DNA of 64,000 nt, from the NCBI GenBank assembly GCA_964412015.1, contig CAYPMO010000003.1:1-64000 (forward strand), given 5' to 3'. Every line of letters starts with the position of its first letter. Position 1 is the first letter of the stretch. This stretch comes from SZUA-318 sp964412015. Lineage in GTDB: Bacteria > Gemmatimonadota > Gemmatimonadetes > Longimicrobiales > Gaopeijiaceae. Below are positions 15,839 through 24,801 of the stretch, one piece after another. The position numbers and the translations under genes are program-made. The notes under the pieces are model-generated. The model was not told the origin of the DNA and made no database searches. It saw only the letters and a list, made by a program, of their open reading frames with translations.

Positions 15839-17800
15839 ATGTCCGACGCGACGCCGCCACCGCCGCGGAGCCCTGAGCCCGCCATCGTCTTCCGCTGGCT
15901 GCCGCTGGCGGTGTGGCTCGTCTCGATGGCGAGCGCGCTCGCGTACCTCGACCGCGGGTGGTTCCCGCACGACCTGGGATCCGTCGCGCACCCCGCTCAG
16001 CGCGTGCTGCTCGGCGAGCTCCCGCACCGGGATTTCGACGACGTGTACACGGGCGGCCTGGCGTTCGTCAATGCGTTCGCATTCCGCCTCTTCGGCGAGA
16101 GTGCGACGGCCGCCCGTTGGATGGTGCTCGGCGCCTTCGCGGCCTGGGTGCCGGCCCTCTGGATGGTGGCCCGATCTTCGGCGGGGGTCTGGGTCGCGGC
16201 GGCGATCACGCTCCTCGGCGCGGCGTGGACGCTCCCGATGTACGCGGAGGGGATGCCGTCGTGGTACAACCTGTTCCTGGCCACGTTCGCCCTGCTGGCC
16301 TTCCTCGAGTACGCCCATCGTGGGCGCCGCCGCTGGCTGTTCTGGGCGGGGGTGGCTGCGGGCTCCTCGATGCTCTTCAAGGTCACCGGCCTCTACACCG
16401 TGGCCGCATGCCTCCTGGGGATCGCGTGGCTCGAAGATGCGTCCCGCCCGGACGATGACGACGGTTCGGCGCACCGCTCCGACGCGCTCTACCGATGGTT
16501 CATCGCGGCGTGCGCGCTGGGACTCGCGGGAGCCGTCACGGGACTCGTGGTCCGGGCCATGGGGCCCTCGGGGCTCGTGCGCTTCGGCCTGCCCGCGGCG
16601 GCACCCGCGCTCGTCGCGGCATGGGCGGCCCGACGCCCAACGGGTGTGAGCTCCTCGCGGCGGTTCCGCGACCTGGCGCGCACGGCGCTGCCGCTCGTGG
16701 GAGGCGTGGCGGCGGCGCTGGCCCCGTTCCTCGTGCTCTACGCGTTCCAGGGGGCGCTCGACGACCTCTGGCGTGGGGTCTTCGTGTTGCCGCGGCGCCG
16801 GTTCGCCGAAGCCTCCTGGACGGGGCTCCGCGGAGGCGTCGTGGGCATGGCGCTCTCGGCGGCGGTCGTCACGGCGTCGGCGTTCCTTCCACGCACGGGC
16901 CCGCGCCTCCGGCGGCTGTCCGCGGGGCTCGCGGCCGCGGCCGGGGCGGCCGCGCTGATGACGAGCGGGACGTCGCGCGTGTACGGGGCGCTCTGGCAGG
17001 GGCTCTGGTGGCTGCCGCCGGCCGTCGCGCTCGCGGCGGTCGCGTCGTTGGTCGGCCGTCGGCCCGGGGGGCCCGGCGCGGACCGCGACGTGCGCATCTT
17101 CCTGACCCTGGCCGTCTTCGGTCTCGCCAGCCTGGTGGAGGTCCCGTTCGCGGCGCCGATCTACTTCTTCTACGCCGCCCCGCTGCTGGCCCTGCTCGGA
17201 CTCGCGCTGGCGGGGACGCCGCCACACGCGGTGCGGCCCGAAGGCGCTCGGGACGTCCGCTCAGCGACGCCGCCCCGGGAAGCGTGGCTGCTGGGCGTGA
17301 CGTGTTTCCTGTTGGCCTTCACGGCGCTGCGCCTCGTCCCGGGCTTCGTGCGTCACCTCGGCCTCCAGCCGGCACGCCATCACCAGACCGAGGTCCTGCG
17401 GATCCCGCGCGGTGGGGGCCTGCGCGTGGACGCGGCGGCCCGGGAGGAGGTGGAGACGGTGGTCCGGATGGTGGAGGCGCTGGCGCCCGGTCCGTTCGTC
17501 TACGCCACGCCCGACGCCCCCGAGGTGTACGTCCTGACGGGGCGACGGAATCCCACGCGTACGCTGTTCGAGTTCCTCGATCCCGATCCCGGGACCCGCG
17601 CGCGGCGCGTCCTCGCGGCTCTGGACCGAACCGGCGTCGAGCTCGTCGTGATCAACCGCCGGCCGCTCTTTTCCGAACCCGTGGACCCCGAGCTCGTCGC
17701 CGGTCTCCAGGCCCGCTATCCGGCGGCGCGGGAGGTGGGGCGCTTCCTGGTCGTCTGGAAGCCTGCGGAGCGGATCCCTGCGGATCCGATCCAGCCCTGA
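15839..17800 (+). CDS. Polytopic membrane protein, GT-C type glycosyltransferase-like
   Basis: A 653-residue protein with about ten or more hydrophobic segments. After the first membrane segment an extracytoplasmic loop carries WFPHDLG and HRDFDDVYTGG, the acidic loop pattern of GT-C (family 39 or DUF2029-like) glycosyltransferases, followed by FVNAFAFRLFGE. The C-terminal soluble part (about residues 520-653) has a Rossmann-like look (PFVYATPDAPEVYVLTG, VELVVINRRPLF). Such enzymes move sugars from polyprenyl-phosphate donors to lipids or proteins on the periplasmic side. The acceptor is unknown. It sits 7 bases before a peptidase remnant and about 300 bases before the PorX-like gene. Confidence 0.75.
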   Translation: MSDATPPPPRSPEPAIVFRWLPLAVWLVSMASALAYLDRGWFPHDLGSVAHPAQRVLLGELPHRDFDDVYTGGLAFVNAFAFRLFGESATAARWMVLGAFAAWVPALWMVARSSAGVWVAAAITLLGAAWTLPMYAEGMPSWYNLFLATFALLAFLEYAHRGRRRWLFWAGVAAGSSMLFKVTGLYTVAACLLGIAWLEDASRPDDDDGSAHRSDALYRWFIAACALGLAGAVTGLVVRAMGPSGLVRFGLPAAAPALVAAWAARRPTGVSSSRRFRDLARTALPLVGGVAAALAPFLVLYAFQGALDDLWRGVFVLPRRRFAEASWTGLRGGVVGMALSAAVVTASAFLPRTGPRLRRLSAGLAAAAGAAALMTSGTSRVYGALWQGLWWLPPAVALAAVASLVGRRPGGPGADRDVRIFLTLAVFGLASLVEVPFAAPIYFFYAAPLLALLGLALAGTPPHAVRPEGARDVRSATPPREAWLLGVTCFLLAFTALRLVPGFVRHLGLQPARHHQTEVLRIPRGGGLRVDAAAREEVETVVRMVEALAPGPFVYATPDAPEVYVLTGRRNPTRTLFEFLDPDPGTRARRVLAALDRTGVELVVINRRPLFSEPVDPELVAGLQARYPAAREVGRFLVVWKPAERIPADPIQP

Positions 17801-17807
17801 GGCGTCC

Positions 17808-18050
17808 ATGCGCATGATGATCTTCGACGGCCACAACGACACGCTCACGCAGATCCGCAAAGTGATCGGGATCAACTTCCACGTGGGCTTCCGCCGAGGC
17901 GATGGGGACCAGGAGGCGTCGACGTCGCTCGAGGAAGTCGTGCGCCACATCCGCTACGTCGCCGATCGCGCCGGTTTCGTGGAGGTGGAACTCCGGGGCA
18001 TCTGTGCGCGGAACCGGCTCAGGGTCTCACGGGCCACCTGGGGCGCCTGA
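17808..18050 (+). pseudogene. Miniature remnant of an M19 membrane dipeptidase
   Basis: The frame is intact and gives 80 residues, but these form three separate pieces of an M19 dipeptidase, which normally has 320-400 residues. Residues 5-16 are the N-terminal metal motif (IFDGHNDTLTQ). Residues 19-56 match a late-middle stretch (IGINFHVGF, then TSLEEVVRHIRYVADRAG). Residues 62-79 match the C-terminus (LRGICARNRLRVSRATWG). The remaining metal ligands and the SDFDG segment are gone, so it cannot be active. Two in-frame internal deletions explain it, with joins near 17855 and 17980. It lies between the GT-C gene and the PorX-like gene. Confidence 0.75.
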
Positions 18051-18094
18051 GCCGGCGGCGCACGCGCTCCTCGACCCCCCGAGTGCTCCGGGTG

Positions 18095-18100
18095 TACGTT
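18095..18100 (+). promoter_or_regulatory. TANNNT box 8 nt before the porX start
   Basis: TACGTT at 18095-18100 ends 8 bases before the ATG at 18109. There is no Shine-Dalgarno sequence. It is another candidate leaderless-type -10 box, without a clear -35. Confidence 0.35.
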
Positions 18101-18108
18101 TCGGTGTC

Positions 18109-19686
18109 ATGAGCCAGACCGCTCGCCCTCCGAAGCGCATCCTCTGGGTCGACGACGAGATCGACCTCCTGAGGCCGCATCTGCTCTTTCTGCAGGCCCG
18201 CGGCTACCACGTGGACGCGATCGCCAACGGCGACGACGCTCTGACGCTCCTGCGCGAGAACCCGTACGATCTGGTTCTCCTCGACGAGCAGATGCCGGGG
18301 CGCCGGGGCCTGGAGGTGCTGGAGATCCTCCGCAGGCAGGACCCCCACGCGTTGGTGGTGATGGTGACGAAGTCGGAGGAGGACCACACCATGACCGAGG
18401 CCATCGGGCGCCGGGTGGCCGACTACCTCGTCAAGCCCACCAGCCCGCGCCAGGTGCTCTCCGTGGTGACCCGGATCCTCGAGGGCTCCTCCATCCGCCA
18501 GCAGCAGGTGGCCCAGGACTTCGCGGGGCGCTTCCAGGCGTTGTCCGTGATGGCTCAGGAGGCGGCGAGCGCCGACGACTACGCGCGCGTGTTCACCGAG
18601 CTCACGGACTGGCATCTCCGGCTGGAGGGTGCGGGGGAGCAGGGACTCCTGGGCACCGTCCGTTCCCTGATGGCCGACCTGCGACGTGACTTCGGGGCCT
18701 TCGTGACGAGGGAGTACCCGCGGTGGATGCGCGGCGCGGAGGACCGTCCGGTGCTTTCCGTGGATCTCGTCGAGCTGTTCCTCCTGCCGTGGCTGGAGGA
18801 CGATCCCGTCTACTTCGTGGTGCTCGACTGCATGCGCCTGGACCAGTGGCGCGCGATGACGCCCCTCCTCGCGCCGTTCTTCGAGATCGAGGAGCGCTAT
18901 CACTACTCGATCCTGCCCACCGCGACCCCCTATGCGCGCAACGCGATCTTCAGTGGGAGCTTCCCCGACGAGATCGCCCGGAGGTACCCCGGCTGGTGGG
19001 ACGCGTCCGACGACGAAGGGAGCCTCAACGCGTTCGAGGACCGCCTTCTCGAGCGTCAGCTCCGGCGCCTCACGAAGCGGTCCGTACCGGTGCACTACGA
19101 GAAGATCTTCTCGGACCGGGAAGCCGACCAGGTTCGGGCACGGGTCAACTCGGCGCTGAAGACCCCCGGCTCGGTGATCGCGTTGGTCTTCAACTTCGTG
19201 GACCTCATGACGCACGGGCGCTCCGAGTCGCCCATTCTGATGGAAGTCGCGAAGGACGAGGCCGCCCTCCGGGGCCTGACCCGCTCCTGGTTCGAGCGTT
19301 CCACCGCGTTCGAGGTCCTCAAGGAAGCTGCCCGCGCGGGGCACAGGGTGGTCCTCACGACCGACCACGGATCCATCCTGTGTCAGCGCCCGTCCACCGT
19401 CTACGCCCGACGGGATGCCACCGCGAACCTGCGCTACAAGTTCGGCCAGGATCTCCGCGTCGAGCAGACCGACACCGCCTACGTGACCAGGAACGAGAAG
19501 GACCTGCGCCTGCCGAGCGGACGCCTCGGGATGACCTACGCCTTGGCCGTGGAGGACCATTTCTTCGTATATCCGACGAAGCTCCGCGAGTACCAGGCGC
19601 GTTACCGGAACTCCTTCCTGCACGGGGGGATCAGCCCCGAGGAGATGATCGTCCCCGTGGCCTGCCTGACGCCCCGGGGGCGGTAG
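18109..19686 (+). CDS. porX: PorX-like response regulator with C-terminal PglZ domain
   Basis: A 525-residue protein, close to the usual length of PorX. Residues 8-125 are a receiver with the acidic pair D15-D16, phosphorylated Asp59 in LLDEQMPG and a Lys near 109 (YLVKP). A helical linker follows, and about residues 215-525 are a PglZ/alkaline-phosphatase-superfamily domain: YFVVLDCMRLDQWR, SILPTATPYARNAIFSG, MTHGRSE, TTDHGS and FLHGGISPEEMIVP. PorX with kinase PorY controls type IX secretion in Bacteroidota, and its PglZ domain hydrolyses nucleotide second messengers. No DNA-binding domain is present. It is followed 8 bases later by an ABC exporter and an envelope gene run, so it may control that operon. 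No PorY-type kinase is adjacent. Confidence 0.88.
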   Translation: MSQTARPPKRILWVDDEIDLLRPHLLFLQARGYHVDAIANGDDALTLLRENPYDLVLLDEQMPGRRGLEVLEILRRQDPHALVVMVTKSEEDHTMTEAIGRRVADYLVKPTSPRQVLSVVTRILEGSSIRQQQVAQDFAGRFQALSVMAQEAASADDYARVFTELTDWHLRLEGAGEQGLLGTVRSLMADLRRDFGAFVTREYPRWMRGAEDRPVLSVDLVELFLLPWLEDDPVYFVVLDCMRLDQWRAMTPLLAPFFEIEERYHYSILPTATPYARNAIFSGSFPDEIARRYPGWWDASDDEGSLNAFEDRLLERQLRRLTKRSVPVHYEKIFSDREADQVRARVNSALKTPGSVIALVFNFVDLMTHGRSESPILMEVAKDEAALRGLTRSWFERSTAFEVLKEAARAGHRVVLTTDHGSILCQRPSTVYARRDATANLRYKFGQDLRVEQTDTAYVTRNEKDLRLPSGRLGMTYALAVEDHFFVYPTKLREYQARYRNSFLHGGISPEEMIVPVACLTPRGR

Positions 19687-19694
19687 CGGATCTC

Positions 19695-21521
19695 GTGAAG
19701 GAGCACCTGCGCATCCTCGGATTCCTGCGGCCCCACGCTCCCGTGGTCCTCGCGGCCGTGGCGGCCACCGCCGCGTTCGCGGTGCTCGATGCGACGGCGT
19801 ACGTGCTGCTCATCCCGTTCGTGGACGCCCTGTTCGGGAAGGGGGTCGGGCCGGCGCCGGGGTCGGGGAGCGCGATGGGCCGGCTCCTCGACGCCACGGT
19901 GTATCGGTGGATGGACCTCCAGGGAGGTCCGCTGACCGCGGTGGGGCACGTCATCGTGTTGATCCTCGCGGTGTTCGCGTTGAAGAACGCCTTCTTCTTC
20001 GCCCGTGCCTATCTGGTCGCTCGCGTCGAGCAGGGCGTGAACCGCGATCTCCGGGACCGCGTCTACGACCACCTCGTAGACCTCGACCTCGCGTTCTTCG
20101 GGCGCGTGCGCATGGGACAGGTCGTGAGTCGCCTCACCACCGAGGTGGAGACGCTGCGCAGCGTGGTCACGGCCGAGCTCTCGCGCCTGGTGTCCGCCGT
20201 GTTCGAGTTCGGGGCCGCCCTCGTCGCGATGCTCCTCATCTCGTGGAAGCTGACCGCGGCGGCGTTCGTCGTCGTTCCGCTCGCGATGGTCGTCTGGGGT
20301 CCCCTGGTCAAAGTCCTGAGACACAGGGACCGACGTGTCCTGGACCTGGGGGCCGAGGTGAACGCGCACATCCAGGAGACGCTCTCCGGCATCCGCCTCG
20401 TGAAGTCGTCGTCCGCGGAGGAGCGTGAGCGGCGGCGGTTCCACGGGCTCACCACCGCGTACTTCCGGCAGTTCCTGCGCGCCGAGGTCGCCCGCTCGCT
20501 GGCGGCGCCGCTGACCGAGATGCTCGCGCTAGCCGGGACCGTCGTGCTGCTGTGGTACGGGGCGCGGCTGGTGGTGGCCGGCGATCTCACGGGGGCGCAG
20601 TTCGTGGGCTTCCTCGGCCTGTCCCTCAAGCTCTACGCACCGGTGAAGAACGTGGCGAAGTTCCCGGCCACGGCGCAGCCCGGCCTGGTCGCGGCCGAGC
20701 GCATCTTCGAGTTCCTCGATGCGCGGACGGAGATCCGCGACCGACCGGGAGCTCGTCCGTTCACGGGTCTGGAGCGTGACATCGCTTTCGAGGACGTCGC
20801 GTTCGGGTACCGGAAGGGCGAGCCCGTGCTCCGGGGCGTGTCACTCGTCGTGCCCAAGGGAACGGTGACCGCCCTCGTGGGACCGTCGGGCTCCGGCAAA
20901 AGCACGCTGGTGGACCTCCTCGGCCGGTTCTACGAGGCGGCCTCGGGGCGCGTCACGCTGGACGGCGTGGACGTGCGGGAGATGCGTCTGGTCGACCTGC
21001 GCCGCCAGCTCGGCGTCGTGTCGCAGGACACGGTGCTCTTCCACGACACGGTCCGCGCGAACATCGCGTATGGGCGCCCCGACGCGAGCTTCGACGAAGT
21101 AGTCCGCGCCGCGCGCGCGGCCCACGCGCACGACTTCATCGCCGGCATGCCGCGCGGCTACGACACGGTCGTGGGGGAGCGCGGGTCCCACCTCTCGGGG
21201 GGCCAGCGCCAACGCATCGCGATCGCGCGCGCGATCCTTCGGGACGCGCCCATCCTGGTGTTCGACGAGGCTACGAGCGCCCTGGACTCCGAGTCCGAGC
21301 GCCTCGTGCAGGAAGCCATCGGACGCCTGCTCCAGGGCCGAACGGTCATCGTGGTGGCGCACCGGCTCTCCACCGTGAGGCGCGCCGACCAGATCGTGGT
21401 CCTGGACGCGGGTCGGGTCGTGCAGAGAGGCGACCACGAGACGCTGATGGCGGACGGGGGCCTCTACCGGCGACTCCACGACCTCCAGATCCGGGAGGAC
21501 GTGGGCGCCACGGCGCCGTGA
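19695..21521 (+). CDS. ABC exporter, fused membrane and ATPase domains (lipid A/MsbA-like)
   Basis: About 608 residues from a GTG at 19695; no strong Shine-Dalgarno sequence is seen and the start sits 8 bases after the porX stop. The membrane domain covers about residues 15-320, with hydrophobic segments after the N-terminal RILGFLRPH. The ATPase domain has Walker A GPSGSGKST, LSGGQRQR, VFDEATSALD and the VAHRLST switch. Its neighbour downstream overlaps by 4 bases (GTGA) and is an LpxL-type acyltransferase, so a lipid A or glycolipid flippase role is the best inference. Confidence 0.92.
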   Translation: MKEHLRILGFLRPHAPVVLAAVAATAAFAVLDATAYVLLIPFVDALFGKGVGPAPGSGSAMGRLLDATVYRWMDLQGGPLTAVGHVIVLILAVFALKNAFFFARAYLVARVEQGVNRDLRDRVYDHLVDLDLAFFGRVRMGQVVSRLTTEVETLRSVVTAELSRLVSAVFEFGAALVAMLLISWKLTAAAFVVVPLAMVVWGPLVKVLRHRDRRVLDLGAEVNAHIQETLSGIRLVKSSSAEERERRRFHGLTTAYFRQFLRAEVARSLAAPLTEMLALAGTVVLLWYGARLVVAGDLTGAQFVGFLGLSLKLYAPVKNVAKFPATAQPGLVAAERIFEFLDARTEIRDRPGARPFTGLERDIAFEDVAFGYRKGEPVLRGVSLVVPKGTVTALVGPSGSGKSTLVDLLGRFYEAASGRVTLDGVDVREMRLVDLRRQLGVVSQDTVLFHDTVRANIAYGRPDASFDEVVRAARAAHAHDFIAGMPRGYDTVVGERGSHLSGGQRQRIAIARAILRDAPILVFDEATSALDSESERLVQEAIGRLLQGRTVIVVAHRLSTVRRADQIVVLDAGRVVQRGDHETLMADGGLYRRLHDLQIREDVGATAP

Positions 21522-22426
21522 GCGGGAGGCGGGTACGCCACGCGCTCGAGTTCGGGCTCTTCCGTCTCTTCATGGCGGTCGGGGTGGGCATGCCCGAGCG
21601 GTGGGCTTTCGCGCTGGGGGCCGCCCTCGGCTGGGTGGGAGGGAGCGTGCTGCGCATCCGGAGGGCCGACGTGGACCGCAACCTGGAGCTAGCGTTTCCC
21701 GAAGAGGGACCCGTCCGGAGGAGGCGCATGGCGAGGGCCAGCTATGCGCACCTGGGTCGGGAGGCCGTCTCCACGTTGCGTGTGTCCTCGCGCGGACCCG
21801 AGGAGGTTGTCGCCCGCACGGTCATGGTCGGCTTCGACGCGTTCCGGTCCGCTCTCGCGGAGGGGAAGGGCGTGATCCTCCTCACGGGTCACTTGGGCAA
21901 TTGGGAGGTGGGCGGAGCGGCCTTTTCAGCGCGGGGGTTGCCGGTGGACGCGGTAGCGAAGGGGATGGCAAACCCCCGTTTCGAGGCCGTCCTGTCGGCG
22001 TTGCGGAGTCGGGTCGGAGTGCGACTGATCGACCTCGCGGATGCCACACACGAGGGACTCCGCTCGCTGCGCGAGGGTCATGTGTTAGGCCTGATCGCGG
22101 ACCAGAACGCCCGCGACCAGGGGATCTTCGTGCCGTTCTTCGGCACGGAGGCCGCCACCTTCCGTGGGCCGGCCCTCCTGGCGCTCCGCTCGGGTGCACC
22201 GATCTTTCTGGGGGTATCCCTGCGCGAGCCAGGGCTGCCGGCGAGGTATCGCGTGACTATACGGCGCATCGTGTTCGCTCCGTCGGGAGACCTGGAGACG
22301 GATGTGCGCGCGCTCACGGCGACGCACACGGCCGCCCTGGAACGCGCCATTCGTGCGGCGCCCGAGCAGTACTTGTGGCAGCACCGACGCTGGAAGACGC
22401 GCCCACCCGGGGAGGGGGACGGATGA
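21518..22426 (+). CDS. LpxL/HtrB-type lysophospholipid acyltransferase
   Basis: A 302-residue protein with a GTG start inside the ABC stop (GTGA overlap), so the two are translationally coupled. It has the family's H-x4-E motif (HLGNWE, about residues 127-132), a downstream ADQN..D.GIFVPFFG segment and the R-G-x-A-L-L run that builds the acyl pocket. An N-terminal hydrophobic region anchors it to the inner membrane. Late acyltransferases of this type add a secondary acyl chain to lipid A or a similar glycolipid. Position beside an MsbA-like exporter supports that role. Confidence 0.9.
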   Translation: MSGRRVRHALEFGLFRLFMAVGVGMPERWAFALGAALGWVGGSVLRIRRADVDRNLELAFPEEGPVRRRRMARASYAHLGREAVSTLRVSSRGPEEVVARTVMVGFDAFRSALAEGKGVILLTGHLGNWEVGGAAFSARGLPVDAVAKGMANPRFEAVLSALRSRVGVRLIDLADATHEGLRSLREGHVLGLIADQNARDQGIFVPFFGTEAATFRGPALLALRSGAPIFLGVSLREPGLPARYRVTIRRIVFAPSGDLETDVRALTATHTAALERAIRAAPEQYLWQHRRWKTRPPGEGDG

Positions 22427-22517
22427 GGCAGGAACGGTCCGGGGCAGGAACCGGGCTCCGCGGCTCCGGTATTACGCAGGCAACGGCGTCCACGCACCCG
22501 CCACCACGAGAAAGTCC

Positions 22518-23273
22518 GTGATCTACGTCTGCATTCCTGCCCACAACGAGGCCGCCACCGTCGGCGTGCTCATGTGGAAGCTGCGGCGCGTGTTGGGCGA
22601 GTTCGGCCGGGACTACCGCATCGTGGCCCACGACGACGCTTCCACGGACGGCACGGGCGACGTGCTCCAGCGCTACCGCAGGAGCCTTCCGCTCACGATC
22701 CTCTCCTCGGAACGGAACGTTGGGTACGCGCGGTCGGTGGATCGGCTCCTGCGATGGGTCGTCGCTGAAGCGCCGTACCCGAAACGGGACTGCGCGGTGG
22801 TCCTCCAGGGTGACTTCACCGAGAGTCCGGAGGACGTGGTCGGTCTCGTGAAGGTCATCGAGGGGGGCGCGGATATCGTTGCGGGCGCCATCCCCCCGGG
22901 AGCCGAGGCGCTCCCCCGGCCGATGAGACTGACCCGGAAGGCGGCGCGGCTCGTTCTGGGAGGAACGCTGCGGCAGGCGCCGGTCTCGGATCCGCTCAGC
23001 GGGCTCCGCGCGTATCGCGTCATCGTCCTCAAGAAGGCGCTCCGCGACATCCCCGAGGATACGCCGGTCGTCCCCTGCGACGGATGGGCCGCCAACCTCG
23101 AGCTCCTGCGCGTGCTGGTCCCGCATGCGCGCCGCGTCTCCGAGACACCCCTCGCGATGCGCTACGATCTTCACATGCGTCCGTCGCGGTTTCGTGCCCT
23201 GCGGACGCTCTGGTCACTCTCCCGGATCCGCGGCGGCGTGTGGGTCCGCGCGGTGGGCTCGGAGGCCGCTTGA
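22518..23273 (+). CDS. Family 2 glycosyltransferase
   Basis: About 251 residues from a GTG at 22518. The GT-A fold starts at once: YVCIPAHNEAATVG, then DDASTDGT (donor-binding Asp pair), SSERNVGYARSVDRLL, a D-x-D-like VVLQGDFTESPEDV, and later SDPLSGLRAYR. The last 40 residues are basic with RALRTLWSLSR. There are no strong membrane segments, so it is a cytoplasmic or peripheral enzyme adding a sugar to a lipid or polymer intermediate. The 91 bases before it hold no gene. The next gene overlaps its stop by 4 bases. Confidence 0.82.
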   Translation: MIYVCIPAHNEAATVGVLMWKLRRVLGEFGRDYRIVAHDDASTDGTGDVLQRYRRSLPLTILSSERNVGYARSVDRLLRWVVAEAPYPKRDCAVVLQGDFTESPEDVVGLVKVIEGGADIVAGAIPPGAEALPRPMRLTRKAARLVLGGTLRQAPVSDPLSGLRAYRVIVLKKALRDIPEDTPVVPCDGWAANLELLRVLVPHARRVSETPLAMRYDLHMRPSRFRALRTLWSLSRIRGGVWVRAVGSEAA

Positions 23274-24220
23274 GTACGCTCGGACGCACACCGCGCGTGA
23301 TGGTCACCGCATTGCTCTTCGGCGTCGTCGCGGGAGGAGGGGGTGGCATGGGAGCCGGAGCCCAGACCGCGGCCGACACCCGGCTCCTGGAGCGCGTGTA
23401 CGCGGCGGATTCGACGGCGGCCCCCGCGCCGTTCGGGCCGGGGGAGCGTCTCGTCTACAAGCTGAAGATCGGAATCTTCAACGCCGGGCAGGGCCAGATG
23501 TCCATCCCGGGACTGGATACGGTGCGGGGCCGTGACGCCTATCACATCGGTTGGACCATCGACGGCGGCCTCTTGGGCCTCGGCGTCCACGACAAGTACG
23601 ACTCGTGGCTGGACGTACGCACACTCCAGAGCTGGCGGTTCATCCAGGACATCCACGAAGTGAGGTACAACAGCTTCCGCCACTACGAGATGTATCCGGA
23701 TCGCGGGATCTGGGACCGGGAGGACAACGACGAATTCGGCCCCCTGGCGGCGGAGCTGCCGCTCGACGACATCGCGTTCGTGTACTTCCTCCGCACGCTC
23801 CCCCTGGAGGTCGGGGAGACCTACACCTTCGACCGGTACTTCAAGACCGAGGGGAACCCGGTGACGGTGGAGGTGCTCCGACGCGATCACCGGAAGACCG
23901 ACGCGGGCGAGTTCGCCACGATCGTGGTGCGGCCGATCATCCGCACGAAGGGCCTCTTCTCCCAGGGAGGGAAGGCCGAGATCCACTTCACCGACGACGC
24001 GCGGCGCCTGCCCGTGTACGTGAAATCGGACATTCCGAACTTCCCCGGCTCCCTGACGCTCCACCTCAAGGAGATCCACGAAGGGGTCCCGCTCCACCCG
24101 GCGTCCCGCGCCTCCGTGTCCGGCGAAGGACCCGCCGCGCCGGGTGCGCAAGCGCCGTCGCCCGCTTCCCGGGAGGTAACGCCGGCAGGGCTGCAGCGGC
24201 GACCCGCCGGGCGCCCGTGA
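23270..24220 (+). CDS. DUF3108 periplasmic protein
   Basis: About 316 residues using the TTG at 23270 (TTGA overlap with the GT2 stop); an ATG at 23300 is the alternative but would remove the positive residues in front of the signal peptide. The signal ends near GAGAQ. The mature part has the DUF3108 pattern: FGPGERLVYKLKIGIFNAGQG, then YHIGWTIDG, FIQDIHEVRY and RPIIRTKGLFSQGGKAEIHFTDD..RLPVYVKS. DUF3108 proteins are thought to be periplasmic or envelope-associated beta proteins with no known enzyme activity. The tail is Pro/Ala-rich and disordered. Membership of the lipid operon suggests envelope assembly. Confidence 0.82.
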   Translation: MSTLGRTPRVMVTALLFGVVAGGGGGMGAGAQTAADTRLLERVYAADSTAAPAPFGPGERLVYKLKIGIFNAGQGQMSIPGLDTVRGRDAYHIGWTIDGGLLGLGVHDKYDSWLDVRTLQSWRFIQDIHEVRYNSFRHYEMYPDRGIWDREDNDEFGPLAAELPLDDIAFVYFLRTLPLEVGETYTFDRYFKTEGNPVTVEVLRRDHRKTDAGEFATIVVRPIIRTKGLFSQGGKAEIHFTDDARRLPVYVKSDIPNFPGSLTLHLKEIHEGVPLHPASRASVSGEGPAAPGAQAPSPASREVTPAGLQRRPAGRP

Positions 24221-24801
24221 ACCTCCGGCTCCTCCGCCTGCGGGCGGTGTGGTTGCTGGTCCTCCCGTTCCTGTGGCTCGCCCGGCCCTCGGCCGTTCTC
24301 CTGGCTGTCGGAGCCGCGTTCGCGGCGCTCGGCCTGGCGGTCCGTGCCTGGGCGGCCGGGACGATCCGCAAGGACGCCGAGCTCGCGACCGCGGGTCCGT
24401 ACGCGTACACGCGAAACCCGCTGTACCTGGGGAGCCTGCTGCTGGGCGTCGGGGTGGCCACGGCGGGTGGGCATTGGGTCTGGCCCGTGCTCTTCGTGGC
24501 ATTCTGGGTGGCCGCGTACGGAAGCACGATCGCCGCCGAGGGGAGCCGCCTCGCCTCCATCTTCGGCGAGCGGTACGCGACGTATGCCGTGGAGGTCCCC
24601 GCGCTCCGCCCGCGCGTCACGCCTTGGCGCGAGCCGGCCTTCCACGCCGGGGGCGCAAGGACGGCCGGCGGTGAGGGAACACGGCGCGCCGCCGGCTTCA
24701 CCTGGACGCAGTACCGACGCAACCGCGAGTGGGAGGCGCTTCTCGGGGCCGTCGCCGGGTTCGCGATCCTGGTCGCGAAGTGGGCGCTGGGGACTCCCTA
24801 G
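24217..24801 (+). CDS. Isoprenylcysteine carboxyl methyltransferase-family membrane protein
   Basis: About 194 residues with a GTG start overlapping the previous stop (GTGA). It has two N-terminal hydrophobic segments, then AGPYAYTRNPLYLGSLLLGVG, the SAM-binding signature of ICMT and phospholipid methyltransferases, more membrane segments and E-x-x-R near IAAEGSRLASIFGERYATY. A short hydrophobic C-terminal segment ends the protein. In bacteria these enzymes methylate small lipids or other membrane substrates rather than prenylated proteins. It closes the run that begins at porX or the ABC exporter and converges with the regulator at 24798, overlapping its end by 4 bases. Confidence 0.82.
   Translation: MNLRLLRLRAVWLLVLPFLWLARPSAVLLAVGAAFAALGLAVRAWAAGTIRKDAELATAGPYAYTRNPLYLGSLLLGVGVATAGGHWVWPVLFVAFWVAAYGSTIAAEGSRLASIFGERYATYAVEVPALRPRVTPWREPAFHAGGARTAGGEGTRRAAGFTWTQYRRNREWEALLGAVAGFAILVAKWALGTP

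Noticed and set aside
15719..17227. Long upstream extension of the CocE hydrolase frame
   Set aside because: The extension is a shadow of the GT-C gene; the real start has a signal peptide and GGAGGG.
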